Positions 59,501 to 62,929 of a stretch of 64,000 nt of DNA are shown here, in pieces. Positions within the stretch are counted from its first letter, which is position 1, and the number at the start of each line of letters is the position of its first letter. The position numbers and the translations under genes were made by a program. The DNA is taken from NCBI GenBank assembly GCA_022376925.1, contig JAIOJX010000026.1, positions 252,833,330 through 252,897,329 on the forward strand, read 5' to 3'. The DNA is from Tragulus kanchil (taxonomy: Eukaryota > Chordata > Mammalia > Artiodactyla > Tragulidae). The notes beneath the pieces are model-generated. The model was not told the DNA's origin, made no database searches, and saw only the letters and a list, made by a program, of their open reading frames with translations.

Positions 59501-60616
59501 ATAAAAGGTGCTGGGATAGGCGCTCTGAGCGTGCAAGCAAGTTCTGAGCTGCTTAGGCTACTGCTGAGATCCTGTAACATATTCTTGCCCGTCAGCACAC
59601 TTCCAGCAGTTTATAAAATGGCAGTGAAAGTCAGGGCGGGGAGAAAAAGGCAAACTCTTGTATAATTACTATATTCAGACCCACACAAGTATTCTGCTTT
59701 TTTTTATTTTGCTCCTTAATTCCTGGAATTGTTCAATCAATAGTGGTTTTGGATGGAAGTCTTTCCCCAGAGTTTACCCCATCAACATTTTTGACACGGT
59801 TGCATGTGAAACTTGTTTTTAAAAAGCACAAAGCATGTTGAAGAGAACTGTCTATTTTACCCTGTATTCATTTTGGAAATGACTGACTAATCAAGAGTCA
59901 TTTTTCAAATGGCACACAACACAGACTAGACTTAGCAAGATTTTTAAATCACAGGAGTTCAGTGGAATCCAAGCCTCGTCTGTTCCCGTCCCTCTTCCAC
60001 TCAGGGGTTATTTGGCTGAACTGCTTTCCTGTTTCAACATCTTGAATACCAACCAACTGGACAAACAACGCTGAAAGCAAAAGAGGGTCAGCTTCCTCCC
60101 ACCCCACCCCATCCCCGCTGCACCCCAACAGGGGAAATCGCCGCAGTCAGCTTCCCCACTTATCCTTTGAGCCCCAAATCGCCATGAAACCACGCTAAGA
60201 ATTCTTAAGTCCTTTTGCCCTCCGGTCAATTAGCCCTGTTTGGGGACCCCTGCCCGCGACTGAGGTCTGAGCTGAGGATGTGGACACGGTGAGAGACGAA
60301 GGGCGCTTTTGGGCCCTCGATGATCCCCTCCCCGGGGGCGCTCTCTGACCCCCTCCCCGGGGGCGCTCTCTCGGAGCCCACCGAACGCGGAGGCCAGGGG
60401 AATGGCCAGACCCCGGAGGCGCGCGGGGGCGCACGGGGGTGGGCGTGCAGGCGAGCGCGACCTGCCCGTCGGCAGGCACCCCTCGACCAGAGAGAGGGTG
60501 AGGGGTCTCTGCCGGGCCGAGGAGGAGGCGCGGCCAGGGGCCAGCTTACCCGCGGCAGCGGCGGCAGCGAGGCCGAGCAGCGGCAACAGGAGAGCGGGCG
60601 GCGCGGCGCGGGGCAT
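8523..60616 (-). CDS. CD302: CD302 (CLEC13A / DCL-1), C-type lectin-like transmembrane receptor, six coding exons
   Basis: Spliced on the minus strand from 60550-60616, 42871-42981, 15576-15692 or 16685-16801, 14264-14437, 11860-11886 and 8523-8722; the total is 696 nt, or 231 residues plus stop, against 232 in human. Layout: signal peptide 1-22; C-type lectin-like domain about 24-155 with Cys24, 36, 56, 128, 143 and 153; stalk 157-167; membrane span about 168-192; cytoplasmic tail 193-231. All internal introns are phase 1 with GT/AG ends. The lectin fold lacks the EPN/QPD and WND calcium and sugar-binding motifs, as is known for CD302. The family is reported as an endocytic/phagocytic and adhesion receptor of myeloid cells. 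In other mammals LY75 lies just upstream on the same strand and readthrough LY75-CD302 transcripts exist; LY75 is not in this window. Identification rests on recognised exon sequences, order and phases. Confidence 0.95.
9180..9780 (-). mobile_element. Old L1 3'-end relic (antisense)
   Basis: On the minus strand this resembles the 3' part of ancient mammalian L1 (ORF2 C-terminus and 3' UTR), heavily mutated. The 142-codon ORF on the plus strand here is chance. Confidence 0.55.
9918..11003 (+). mobile_element. Old L1 ORF2/3'-end relics (sense)
   Basis: Text such as GTGCTCAGCATCATTTTCCA and CAGGGAAATTAAGATCACTAC is the diverged L1 ORF2 3' region; further L1-like pieces continue to about 11000. 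Opposite orientation to the relic at 9180-9780. Confidence 0.6.
11017..11306 (+). mobile_element. tRNA-headed ~290-bp SINE, short-tail form (S1)
   Basis: Starts GGAGGCTTCCCTGGTGGTCC, B-box-like GGTTTGATCCC, NRF1-like GCGCGTGCGCCC, ends GGCC plus A-run. Flanked by a 13-bp near-perfect target duplication AGTCAAATATTTT (11004-11016) / AGTCATATATTTT (11307-11319). Confidence 0.85.
11860..11886 (-). CDS. CD302: CD302 exon 5, stalk mini-exon (copy a)
   Basis: A 27-nt exon with AG acceptor (11887-11888) and GTAAGT donor (11858-11859), phase 1/1. Encodes residues 157-165, IPYEKKYLS, the short juxtamembrane stalk. Too short to detect without the flanking exons; it matches the known human exon in place and sequence. 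A second copy lies at 13013-13039. Confidence 0.88.
11887..14263 (-). other. CD302: CD302 intron 4 (inflated by D4)
   Basis: Mostly AT-rich single-copy sequence, present twice because of D4. 13882-14263 is unique and holds no recognised repeat. Confidence 0.8.
13013..13039 (-). CDS. CD302: CD302 exon 5, copy b (duplicate)
   Basis: Identical 27-nt exon and splice sites, carried by the tandem pair 11598-12752 / 12753-13881. Inclusion of both would add nine in-frame residues to the stalk. Probably an assembly duplicate, like exon 3 copy b. Confidence 0.75.
14264..14437 (-). CDS. CD302: CD302 exon 4, end of lectin-like domain
   Basis: 174 nt, acceptor ...ACAG before 14437 and donor GTAAGT after 14264, phase 1/1. 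Encodes residues 99-156, opening [14 protein letters not shown] and containing [21 protein letters not shown]. Asn109-Met-Thr is an N-glycosylation sequon. Cys128, 143 and 153 close the lectin fold. Where classical C-type lectins carry a calcium-binding WND triad there is none. Single copy. Confidence 0.95.
14507..14620 (-). mobile_element. CHR-type tRNA SINE (antisense)
   Basis: Reverse complement begins with the CHR head CCCTGGTGGTCCAGTGG and has GGTTCAATCCCTGGTC. Flanking GGGTCTAG at 14499-14506 and 14621-14628. Confidence 0.8.
14671..14978 (-). mobile_element. tRNA-headed ~300-bp SINE, C-rich-tail form (S2), antisense
   Basis: T-run first, then the C-rich tail (as G-rich), body and head TGGTCCACTGG-type. 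Target duplication CCAAACTAAACT(TTT) at 14659 and 14979, essentially perfect, so young. Sits in CD302 intron 3, in the gene's sense orientation. D5 begins inside it, so its head end is repeated at 16000-16088. Confidence 0.85.
15118..15221 (-). mobile_element. Bov-A type SINE fragment (antisense), repeated at 16227-16330
   Basis: Contains TCTGACTCTTTGTGACCCCA, the reverse complement of the Bov-A body; head and part of the body are missing. Confidence 0.7.
15576..15692 (-). CDS. CD302: CD302 exon 3, copy a
   Basis: 117 nt with AG acceptor (15693-15694) and GTAAGT-type donor (15574-15575), phase 1/1. Encodes residues 60-98, including [16 protein letters not shown] and [14 protein letters not shown]. 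An identical exon lies 1109 bp away at 16685-16801. This copy belongs to the left member of a ~1.1 kb tandem pair; at most one is expected in the real gene. Confidence 0.85.
16685..16801 (-). CDS. CD302: CD302 exon 3, copy b (duplicate)
   Basis: Sequence-identical to 15576-15692, with the same splice sites and flanks. Because 117 nt is a multiple of three and both boundaries are phase 1, a gene model that includes both copies keeps its frame and gains 39 extra residues inside the lectin domain. That model should be distrusted: the flanking 1.1 kb is duplicated too, so the second copy is most likely an assembly artefact. Confidence 0.75.
16903..17121 (-). mobile_element. Bov-tA SINE (antisense), with copies at 15794-15999 and 18000-18216
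   Basis: Reverse complement starts GGCTTCCCAGGTGACTCAGC with a tRNA-like head, followed by the Bov-A body with AGTATTCTTGCCTGGAAAA. One insertion shown three times through D5 and D6; the 15794 copy is cut at the D5 junction. Confidence 0.85.
17841..17897 (-). pseudogene. CD302: CD302 exon 3, partial third copy
   Basis: 57 bp of exon 3 next to its acceptor (gene-orientation 5' half), cut at 17841 by the junction of another tandem pair, so the donor is missing. It arises because two ~1.1 kb tandem repeats (14891-17111 and 16745-18940) overlap across the exon. Not a usable exon. Confidence 0.85.
19133..19340 (-). mobile_element. BovB LINE 3' fragment (antisense), repeated at 20287-20494
   Basis: TCAGTTCAGTCACTCAGTC followed by the antisense of the BovB reverse transcriptase C-terminus. 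5'-truncated. Confidence 0.8.
19430..19641 (+). mobile_element. Bov-tA SINE, repeated at 20584-20795
   Basis: tRNA-like head GGCTTGCCTGGTGGCTCAG, Bov-A body GGCTGCAGTCCATGGGG, end GTCGGACACAACTGAGC. Target duplication CAGAATCCCCTAG / CAGAATCACCTAG. Confidence 0.85.
19675..19912 (+). mobile_element. tRNA-headed SINE, truncated first showing of the array's unit 1
   Basis: Same insertion as 20829 onward, seen once more because D7 starts its second copy inside it (at 19913). Preceded by AAAAGTGTTGGGCCC at 19660-19674. Confidence 0.85.
20829..21828 (+). mobile_element. Triple head-to-tail array of the C-rich-tail SINE (S3)
   Basis: Unit 1 20829-21160, unit 2 from 21161, unit 3 from 21496; units 2 and 3 are offset by exactly 335 bp and share a divergent head GGACTTCCCCCGGTAGTCC. 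Each has a B-box GGTTCGATCC, CCAATCA, (AAAT)n tail and A-run. One 15-bp target duplication AAAAGTGTTGGGCCC (20814-20828, 21829-21843) frames the whole array, with none between units. The 301-residue minus-strand ORF through it is chance. Confidence 0.88.
22296..22561 (+). mobile_element. tRNA-headed SINE, short-tail form (S4)
   Basis: Head AACTTCCCTGGTGGTTAAGG, GGAGCGCATGCGCCCAGAG in the body, A-run. Target duplication GGCAATAGCCAT (22284-22295) / GGGAATAGCCAT (22562-22573). Its last 82 bp recur at 23613-23694 through D8. Confidence 0.85.
22480..24744. repeat. Tandem duplication D8 (1133 bp)
   Basis: 22480-23612 repeated at 23613-24744. Junction is inside a BovB fragment on one side and a SINE tail on the other. 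Differences include AGAGATAAAG against AGAGGTAAAG. Carries a CA microsatellite. Confidence 0.95.
23265..23300. repeat. (CA)n microsatellite, repeated at 24398-24432
   Basis: ATATATA followed by about 14 CA units; the second appearance belongs to D8. Confidence 0.9.
24447..24850 (+). mobile_element. BovB LINE 3' end, partly repeated at 23314-23612
   Basis: Encodes the degenerate BovB reverse transcriptase C-terminus: [19 protein letters not shown] and [19 protein letters not shown]. Ends ...GTTGGACATAACTTAGTGAC. 5'-truncated as usual. BovB is the retroelement thought to have entered ruminants by horizontal transfer. Confidence 0.85.
24862..25085 (+). mobile_element. Bov-tA SINE
   Basis: Head GGGCTTCCCAGGTGGTGCTA, then AGATCCCCTGGAGAAGGAAA and AGGATCGCAAAGAGTCAG. 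Inserted directly behind the BovB fragment. Confidence 0.85.
26018..26033 (+). repeat. L1 target-site duplication, left
   Basis: AAGAAAATCAGCAGAG, identical to 38582-38597 on the far side of the L1; the A-rich target is consistent with L1 endonuclease priming. Confidence 0.92.
26031..26135 (+). repeat. 27-bp GC-rich tandem repeat at the L1 5' end
   Basis: Unit begins GAGGAGCCGCCGGAACCCGC; unit starts at 26031, 26058, 26085 and a partial at 26112. CpG-rich monomer-like repeats at the start of an L1 5' UTR suggest the element's internal promoter region. The first three bases overlap the target duplication. Confidence 0.85.
26136..28855 (+). promoter_or_regulatory. L1 5' UTR (with internal duplication D9)
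   Basis: CpG-rich to about 26540, then T-runs (26640-26860) and AT-rich sequence, then an A/C-rich leader (28565-28855) before ORF1. D9 repeats 1.1 kb of it. In L1s this region carries the internal pol II promoter; here that is inference. Short ORFs within it are not supported. Confidence 0.7.
26375..28562. repeat. Tandem duplication D9 (~1.1 kb) in the L1 5' UTR
   Basis: 26375-27492 repeated at 27493-28562. Copy 1 ends in a garbled version of the sequence that follows copy 2 (after 28562), and copy 2 begins with several base losses relative to copy 1. Both copies are degraded only at the join. Confidence 0.95.
28856..29749 (+). CDS. L1 ORF1 protein (RNA-binding chaperone), intact
   Basis: 297 codons, uninterrupted, ending in TAG. 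Residues about 40-132 are a coiled coil rich in E/K/R/L heptads; about 133-230 the RRM-like domain beginning [14 protein letters not shown]; about 231-297 the C-terminal domain with ARREWQD and ILYPARISF. The family forms trimers that coat L1 RNA. The last 175 bp are repeated at 30704-30878 without a start. Confidence 0.93.
   Translation: MKRQRNTVQMKDQARETPLQMTEEEIDKLSEREFRKTILMRMQNTENRILEEISALRKDMQEMKNKQIETTNSIAELKNTIEGLNSRVSEAEERISELEDRMVEISAEEQNKAQRIKRTEDSLRDLWDNVKRTNIRIIGVPEEEEEKKDYEKILEEVIVENFPSTGKEIVSQVQEAQRVLYRRNPRRNTPRHILIKLTQTKYKDRLLKAARSKQQITYKGNPIRLTADLSTETLQARREWQDTFKRLKENNLQPRILYPARISFKIDGEVKSFTDKQKLKEFCTTKPALQQVLNSLI
29575..31835. repeat. Tandem duplication D10 (1129 bp) across L1 ORF1/ORF2
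   Basis: 29575-30703 repeated at 30704-31835, exact offset 1129. It contains the end of ORF1 and the endonuclease half of ORF2. Junction shares GCAAGATAC/GCAATAC. Confidence 0.95.
31661..33930. repeat. Tandem duplication D11 (~1.16 kb) in L1 ORF2
   Basis: About 31661-32780 repeated at about 32815-33930, offset 1157. The join (about 32700-32837) is noisy: single-base losses in A-runs at the end of copy 1, then about 35 bp of unmatched sequence. Confidence 0.93.
34060..36339. repeat. Tandem duplication D12 (~1.14 kb) in L1 ORF2
   Basis: 34060-35202 repeated at 35203-36339. Copy 1 has base changes near its start (reverse transcriptase motif reads FAGD) and near its end; copy 2 reads FADD. Confidence 0.93.
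36003..38442. repeat. Tandem duplication D13 (~1.22 kb) in L1 ORF2 3' end
   Basis: 36003-37219 repeated at 37220-38442, offset 1217-1219. Copy 2 gives one uninterrupted C-terminal frame; copy 1 carries small errors (e.g. near 36440-36470). Confidence 0.95.
38305..38530 (+). other. L1 3' UTR with G-rich tract
   Basis: Short 3' UTR; 38455-38500 contains runs of 3-7 G (GGGGGGG, GGG, GGGGGG, GGG, GGG), the polypurine G-quadruplex-prone tract known from mammalian L1 3' ends. Confidence 0.8.
38531..38581 (+). repeat. (AAAT)n tail of the L1
   Basis: About eleven AAAT units ending in an A-run just before the right target duplication. Confidence 0.9.
38582..38597 (+). repeat. L1 target-site duplication, right
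   Basis: AAGAAAATCAGCAGAG directly after the (AAAT)n tail; perfect match to 26018-26033. Confidence 0.92.
39149..41299. repeat. Tandem duplication D14 (1094 bp)
   Basis: 39149-40242 repeated at 40243-41299. The last ~30 bp of copy 1 (40214-40242) look like a base-dropped version of the sequence after 41299. Confidence 0.95.
39893..40057 (-). mobile_element. CHR-type SINE (antisense), repeated at 40987-41151
   Basis: GGGATCTTGGTTCCCTGACC and AGGGATTGAACTTGTGCC, reverse of the CHR tRNA-related body; ends near GGACTTCCAGGGGAAGTC. Confidence 0.75.
41452..41738 (+). mobile_element. tRNA-headed SINE, short-tail form (S5)
   Basis: Head GGGCTTCCCTGGTGGTCCAC, B-box-like GGTTTGATCCC, tail AAAAGAGGCC then a long A-run. 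The NRF1-like core is mutated (GCACATGCACCC). Confidence 0.85.
41823..41993 (+). mobile_element. CHR-type SINE
   Basis: Head GGGGACTTCCCTGGTGGTCC, GGTTCAATCCATGGTC, CCCACATGCTGCAACTAAAG, A-run. Flanks AAAAAGACATTTT and AAAAAGACAATTT suggest a short target duplication. Confidence 0.8.
42097..42295 (+). mobile_element. Bov-tA SINE (head-truncated)
   Basis: Starts within the tRNA-like part (AGAATCTGCCTGTCAATGCA) and ends in ACAACAACAACAA. Confidence 0.8.
42402..42430 (+). mobile_element. Isolated Bov-tA head, ~28 bp
   Basis: GGGGAGTTCCCTGGTGGCTC then AGATGGTA, lying between two perfect copies of AAGAATACCTGTCCT (starting 42387 and about 42430). Only the first bases of the SINE are present. Confidence 0.6.
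42481..42652 (+). mobile_element. MIR SINE
   Basis: Diverged MIR core: CTCTGCTAATTAGTTCCTAT, TGTGACCTTGAAGAAATAAC, and GAACAGTGCCTGACACAGAG near the end. Confidence 0.75.
42871..42981 (-). CDS. CD302: CD302 exon 2, start of lectin-like domain
   Basis: 111 nt, acceptor ...CATAG before 42981 and donor GTAAGG after 42871, phase 1 on both sides. Encodes residues 23-59 plus the first base of codon 60, beginning [17 protein letters not shown] and ending with QCTNH. Cys24, Cys36 and Cys56 are the first cysteines of the lectin-like fold. Single copy in the window. Confidence 0.95.
43085..44470 (-). mobile_element. Old L1-like relic (antisense), interrupted by a Bov-tA; repeated by D15
   Basis: GGTGGCTGCTTTCAAGATTT and TTGTTACAATCATTTTAAAG-type text match the antisense of the 5' part of old mammalian L1 (L1M). 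Family assignment from memory of the pattern; subfamily unknown. The short ORFs inside are not genes. Confidence 0.5.
43280..45660. repeat. Tandem duplication D15 (1189 bp)
   Basis: 43280-44468 repeated at 44469-45660, nearly identical. Lies in an old L1-like block with a Bov-tA inserted in it. Boundary shares only ACC. Confidence 0.95.
44044..44262 (+). mobile_element. Bov-tA SINE, repeated at 45233-45451
   Basis: CCATGGCTCAGTGGTAAAGA, GGTTTGATCCCTGTGTCAGG, end AAGTCAGACACGACTAAGTA. Confidence 0.85.
45834..45868 (+). repeat. G-rich tract followed by (GT)n
   Basis: GGTGGGGTGGGGTGGGGTG then about nine GT units. Three G4 runs plus a GG. Confidence 0.9.
46284..46495 (+). mobile_element. MER1-like (hAT-Charlie) DNA transposon relic; part repeated at 47462-47612
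   Basis: CATCCCCAAATATTTGGCAC, CAGGGACTGGTTTCGTAGAG and a TTATTTCTATTATTATTACA segment match the MER1 end sequences; internal part missing. Old and diverged. Confidence 0.6.
46346..48562. repeat. Tandem duplication D16 (~1.12 kb)
   Basis: 46346-47461 repeated at 47462-48562. Copies differ at a few sites in the Bov-tA. The end of copy 1 (47440-47461) is a shortened form of 48560-48590. Confidence 0.95.
46716..47035 (-). mobile_element. Bov-tA SINE (antisense) plus a second Bov-A half; repeated at 47832-48152
   Basis: 46716-46920 is a complete antisense Bov-tA ending at the head (CTGAGCCATCAGGGATGCC). 46955-47035 carries a further Bov-A segment (TCCATGGAATTTTCCAGGCA). Confidence 0.75.
48718..48790 (+). 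mobile_element. Short mariner-type MITE
   Basis: Begins TATTGGGTCGGCCAAAAAGT, the ruminant mariner terminal repeat; ends with ...GAACGAATTTTTAGCC, a degenerate inverted copy. About 73 bp, internally deleted, non-autonomous. Confidence 0.75.
49071..49365 (+). mobile_element. tRNA-headed SINE, C-rich-tail form (S6); repeated at 50228-50522
   Basis: Head GGCTTCCCTGGTGGTCCAGT, B-box GGTTCGATCCC, GGAGCGCATGCGCCCAGG, CCAATCG and CCAATAG, C-rich tail. Perfect 13-bp target duplication AAGAAATCTGAGG (49058-49070, 49366-49378). Confidence 0.88.
49779..49930 (+). mobile_element. MIR SINE, repeated at 50936-51105
   Basis: MIR core: TACGTTACTTAACCTTAACC and CCACCTGTAAAATGGGGATG. The second copy continues to GGGACTGTTGTGAG, the usual MIR end; the first is cut at the D17 junction. 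Confidence 0.8.
51110..51800. mobile_element. Diverged old interspersed repeats, family uncertain
   Basis: 51110-51230 and 51232-51560 resemble ancient mammalian repeats (e.g. CTATTGCTCTGTAACAAATT, AGTGGCTTAAAACAATAAAA). I cannot name the families with confidence. Confidence 0.4.
51950..54287. repeat. Tandem duplication D18 (~1.17 kb)
   Basis: 51950-53121 repeated at 53122-54287. Copy 1 lacks a short TTTTCTCA segment near its end that copy 2 has at 54232-54240. Confidence 0.95.
53945..56210. repeat. Tandem duplication D19 (1142 bp)
   Basis: 53945-55086 repeated at 55087-56210. Overlaps D18, so the 53945-54287 segment exists three times (from about 52775, 53945 and 55087). Confidence 0.95.
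57205..57671 (+). mobile_element. Possible solo LTR of an endogenous retrovirus; repeated at 58332-58799
   Basis: About 460 bp with an LTR-like order: TATA-like CCCATTTAAGAGA (~57506), then CACCTGTTACTTGTTCTTGG, a poly(A)-signal-like CAGTAAAGCC (~57594) and an end at ...GGTGGGTAACA. No retroviral coding sequence is nearby. The 5' edge and target duplication are not resolved, so this is tentative. Confidence 0.42.
57794..58176 (-). mobile_element. BovB LINE 3' fragment (antisense), repeated at 58921-59303
   Basis: Minus strand encodes [19 protein letters not shown] and [11 protein letters not shown], the BovB reverse transcriptase C-terminus. Flanked on the plus strand by the LTR-like segment. 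Confidence 0.85.
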
Positions 60617-60800
60617 GACGGCGCTGCGGGCCGGGCGCGCGCGCTGCTCGGAAGCGCGGAGCCGCCGCCCGACCCCTCCCACCCGCCGCCCTGCACCGCC
60701 CAGAGCCCGCCCGCGCTGCCTTCCGGCGGGCGCTCCGGCGCGCCGTGATTTTCTCAACTTCATCGGAGCCGAAATTCTCAAAAACGTTGCCAGCGTAGTA
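60230..60800 (-). promoter_or_regulatory. CD302: CpG island and putative CD302 promoter
   Basis: Dense CpG and G+C over about 550 bp around the exon 1 start, in contrast to AT-rich flanks. CCGCCC-type GC boxes occur upstream of the ATG on the gene strand (60660-60725). No clear TATA box is seen, typical of CpG-island promoters. The island also extends into intron 1 (60230-60549). The proximal part from 60692 outward is repeated from 61828. Confidence 0.7.
60550..60616 (-). CDS. CD302: CD302 exon 1, signal peptide
   Basis: ATG at 60616 (minus) opens 22 codons plus one base, then a GTAAGC donor at 60549. The peptide starts [16 protein letters not shown] and runs into six alanines, a textbook signal sequence, with probable cleavage just before Asp23, the first residue completed by exon 2. 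This ATG is the only in-frame start that gives a signal peptide. The exon lies in a CpG island. It is present once; only the sequence upstream of it is repeated. Confidence 0.93.
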
Positions 60801-62929
60801 CAAGGAATTTCCGCAACGCTTCGGCCAGCTTTTCTGAATCTTAACGTCGTACGTTAACTCCAGTACAATGGTCAAAGCCAGCATATTAACACGGGTCTTA
60901 CACTGTGGGCTCGGCCCTCATCGCATTTCACCGGTCGTCCTTCTGATCATTTTTGTGTCCTGAAATCCAATCCAGGATCATGCACTGCTCTGCAATGTCA
61001 CGTCTCCTGAGCCTCTTTACTGTGGGACAGTTCCTGTATCACTGCTAATCTGGATACAAGTCGAAAGAGCCCTGTCCAGTCATTGTGTAGAATGACCTTT
61101 AGTTTTGGTTTGTCTGATGGTAACTCTTGAGGGAGATTGGAAGAACAGGATTCAGGTTATGTTTTTGTTGTTGTCTGTTTGTATTTTGGCAAGAGTACCA
61201 CAGAAGTGACGTGCCAGGAAGACCATGTCATTTTGTCTCGTCACTGGCTGTGTTAACTTTGATCACTTCCTTAGAGGTGGTAGGGGTCATCTTTTACTGA
61301 AAATGAAACGGAGGCCCAAAGAAGGGATGTGACGTAGCCACGGGCACACAGTGAATGCGCGAAAAATGAAGCAGAGCCCAGGTCTTCTGCGGGACTCTCC
61401 CACCCTCTCCAGATTCAGTCTGTTTGCCGAAGTATCAAGGTCTTACTCCACTGGTTTATTTGCATCCTTCCTCTCAGACTGTTCCTATACGAAACCCAAA
61501 GCAGATCCAATCAAAGGCACACAATGTTTAAATAATCAAACATCCTGATTTTGGACACTCAGATTCTTCTAACTATAACAGGGAAAATAAACAGTTCTGT
61601 GCAGTCAGTCATGTATTTGAAGATTTTCTCCACCCCTACCCCAGGTGCCCCAAAGCATATTGTGTCAATGTGGATTATTTTGCTTTAAACTAATTTTCAA
61701 ATAATCATCAGATTTACAACAGAAGTAGCACTTTAATGAATCAGTCTACTTTAGGCAAATAACCCATTTCAGCAGTCTTTTATTTTTCCGTGGGGATATT
61801 TGCGGGCCGGCGCGGGCCCAGCCGAAATGCACCGCCCAGAGCCCGCCCGCGCTGCCTTCCGGCGGGCGCTCCGGCGCGCCGTGATTTTCTCAACTTCATC
61901 GGAGCCGAAATTCTCAAAAACGTTGCCAGCGTAGTACAAGGAATTTCCGCAACGCTTCGGCCAGCTTTTCTGAATCTTAACGTCGTACGTTAACTCCAGT
62001 ACAATGGTCAAAGCCAGCATATTAACACGGGTCTTACACTGTGGGCTGGGCCCCTCATCGCATTTCACCGGTCGTCCTTCTGATCATTTTTGTGTCCTGA
62101 AATCCAATCCAGGATCATGCACTGCTCTGCAATGTCACGTCTCCTGAGCCTCTTTACTGTGGGACAGTTCCTGTATCACTGCTAATCTGGATACAAGTCG
62201 AAAGAGCCCTGTCCAGTCATTGTGTAGAATGACCTTTAGTTTTGGTTTGTCTGATGGTAACTCTTGAGGGAGATTGGAAGAACAGGATTCAGGTTATGTT
62301 TTTGTTGTTGTCTGTTTGTATTTTGGCAAGAGTACCACAGAAGTGACGTGCCAGGAAGACCATGTCATTTTGTCTCGTCACTGGCTGTGTTAACTTTGAT
62401 CACTTCCTTAGAGGTGGTAGGGGTCATCTTTTACTGAAAATGAAACGGAGGCCCAAAGAAGGGATGTGACGTAGCCACGGGCACACAGTGAATGCGCGAA
62501 AAATGAAGCAGAGCCCAGGTCTTCTGCGGGACTCTCCCACCCTCTCCAGATTCAGTCTGTTTGCCGAAGTATCAAGGTCTTGCTCCACTGGTTTATTTGC
62601 ATCCTTCCTCTCAGACTGTTCCTATACGAAACCCAAAGCAGATCCAATCAAAGGCACACAATGTTTAAATAATCAAACATCCTGATTTTGGACACTCAGA
62701 TTCTTCTAACTATAACAGGGAAAATAAACAGTTCTGTGCAGTCAGTCATGTATTTGAAGATTTTCTCCACCCCTACCCCAGGTGCCCCAAAGCATATTGT
62801 GTCAATGTGGATTATTTTGCTTTAAACTAATTTTCAAATAATCATCAGATTTACAACAGAAGTAGCACTTTAATGAATCAGTCTACTTTAGGCAAATAAC
62901 CCATTTCAGCAGTCTTTTATTTTTCCGTC
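60692..62929. repeat. Tandem duplication D21 (~1.14 kb) including the CD302 proximal promoter
   Basis: 60692-61791 repeated at 61828-62929. Between them lie 36 bp (61792-61827), GC-rich and unmatched. Duplicates the upstream CpG-island edge but not exon 1. Confidence 0.95.
61262..61395 (-). mobile_element. MIR SINE (antisense), repeated at 62399-62532
   Basis: TTTTACTGAAAATGAAACGG, AGGCCCAAAGAAGGGATGTG and GGGCACACAGTGAATG follow the reverse complement of the MIR core, then AGAGCCCAGGTCTTC. Confidence 0.75.

Larger units (their letters stand above)
42982..60549 (-). other. CD302: CD302 intron 1 (inflated by six tandem pairs)
   Basis: Donor GTAAGC at 60549, acceptor AG at 42982-42983. Repeats are listed separately. 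Stretches where I recognise nothing: 45662-46280 apart from the G-rich tract, 51800-54700 (non-repetitive, duplicated), 56215-57200 and 59455-60230. Confidence 0.8.

Noticed and set aside
60226..60781. Overlapping ORFs of 142-183 residues in the CpG island
   Set aside because: GC-rich sequence has few stops; only the signal-peptide frame ending at the GTAAGC donor is supported.
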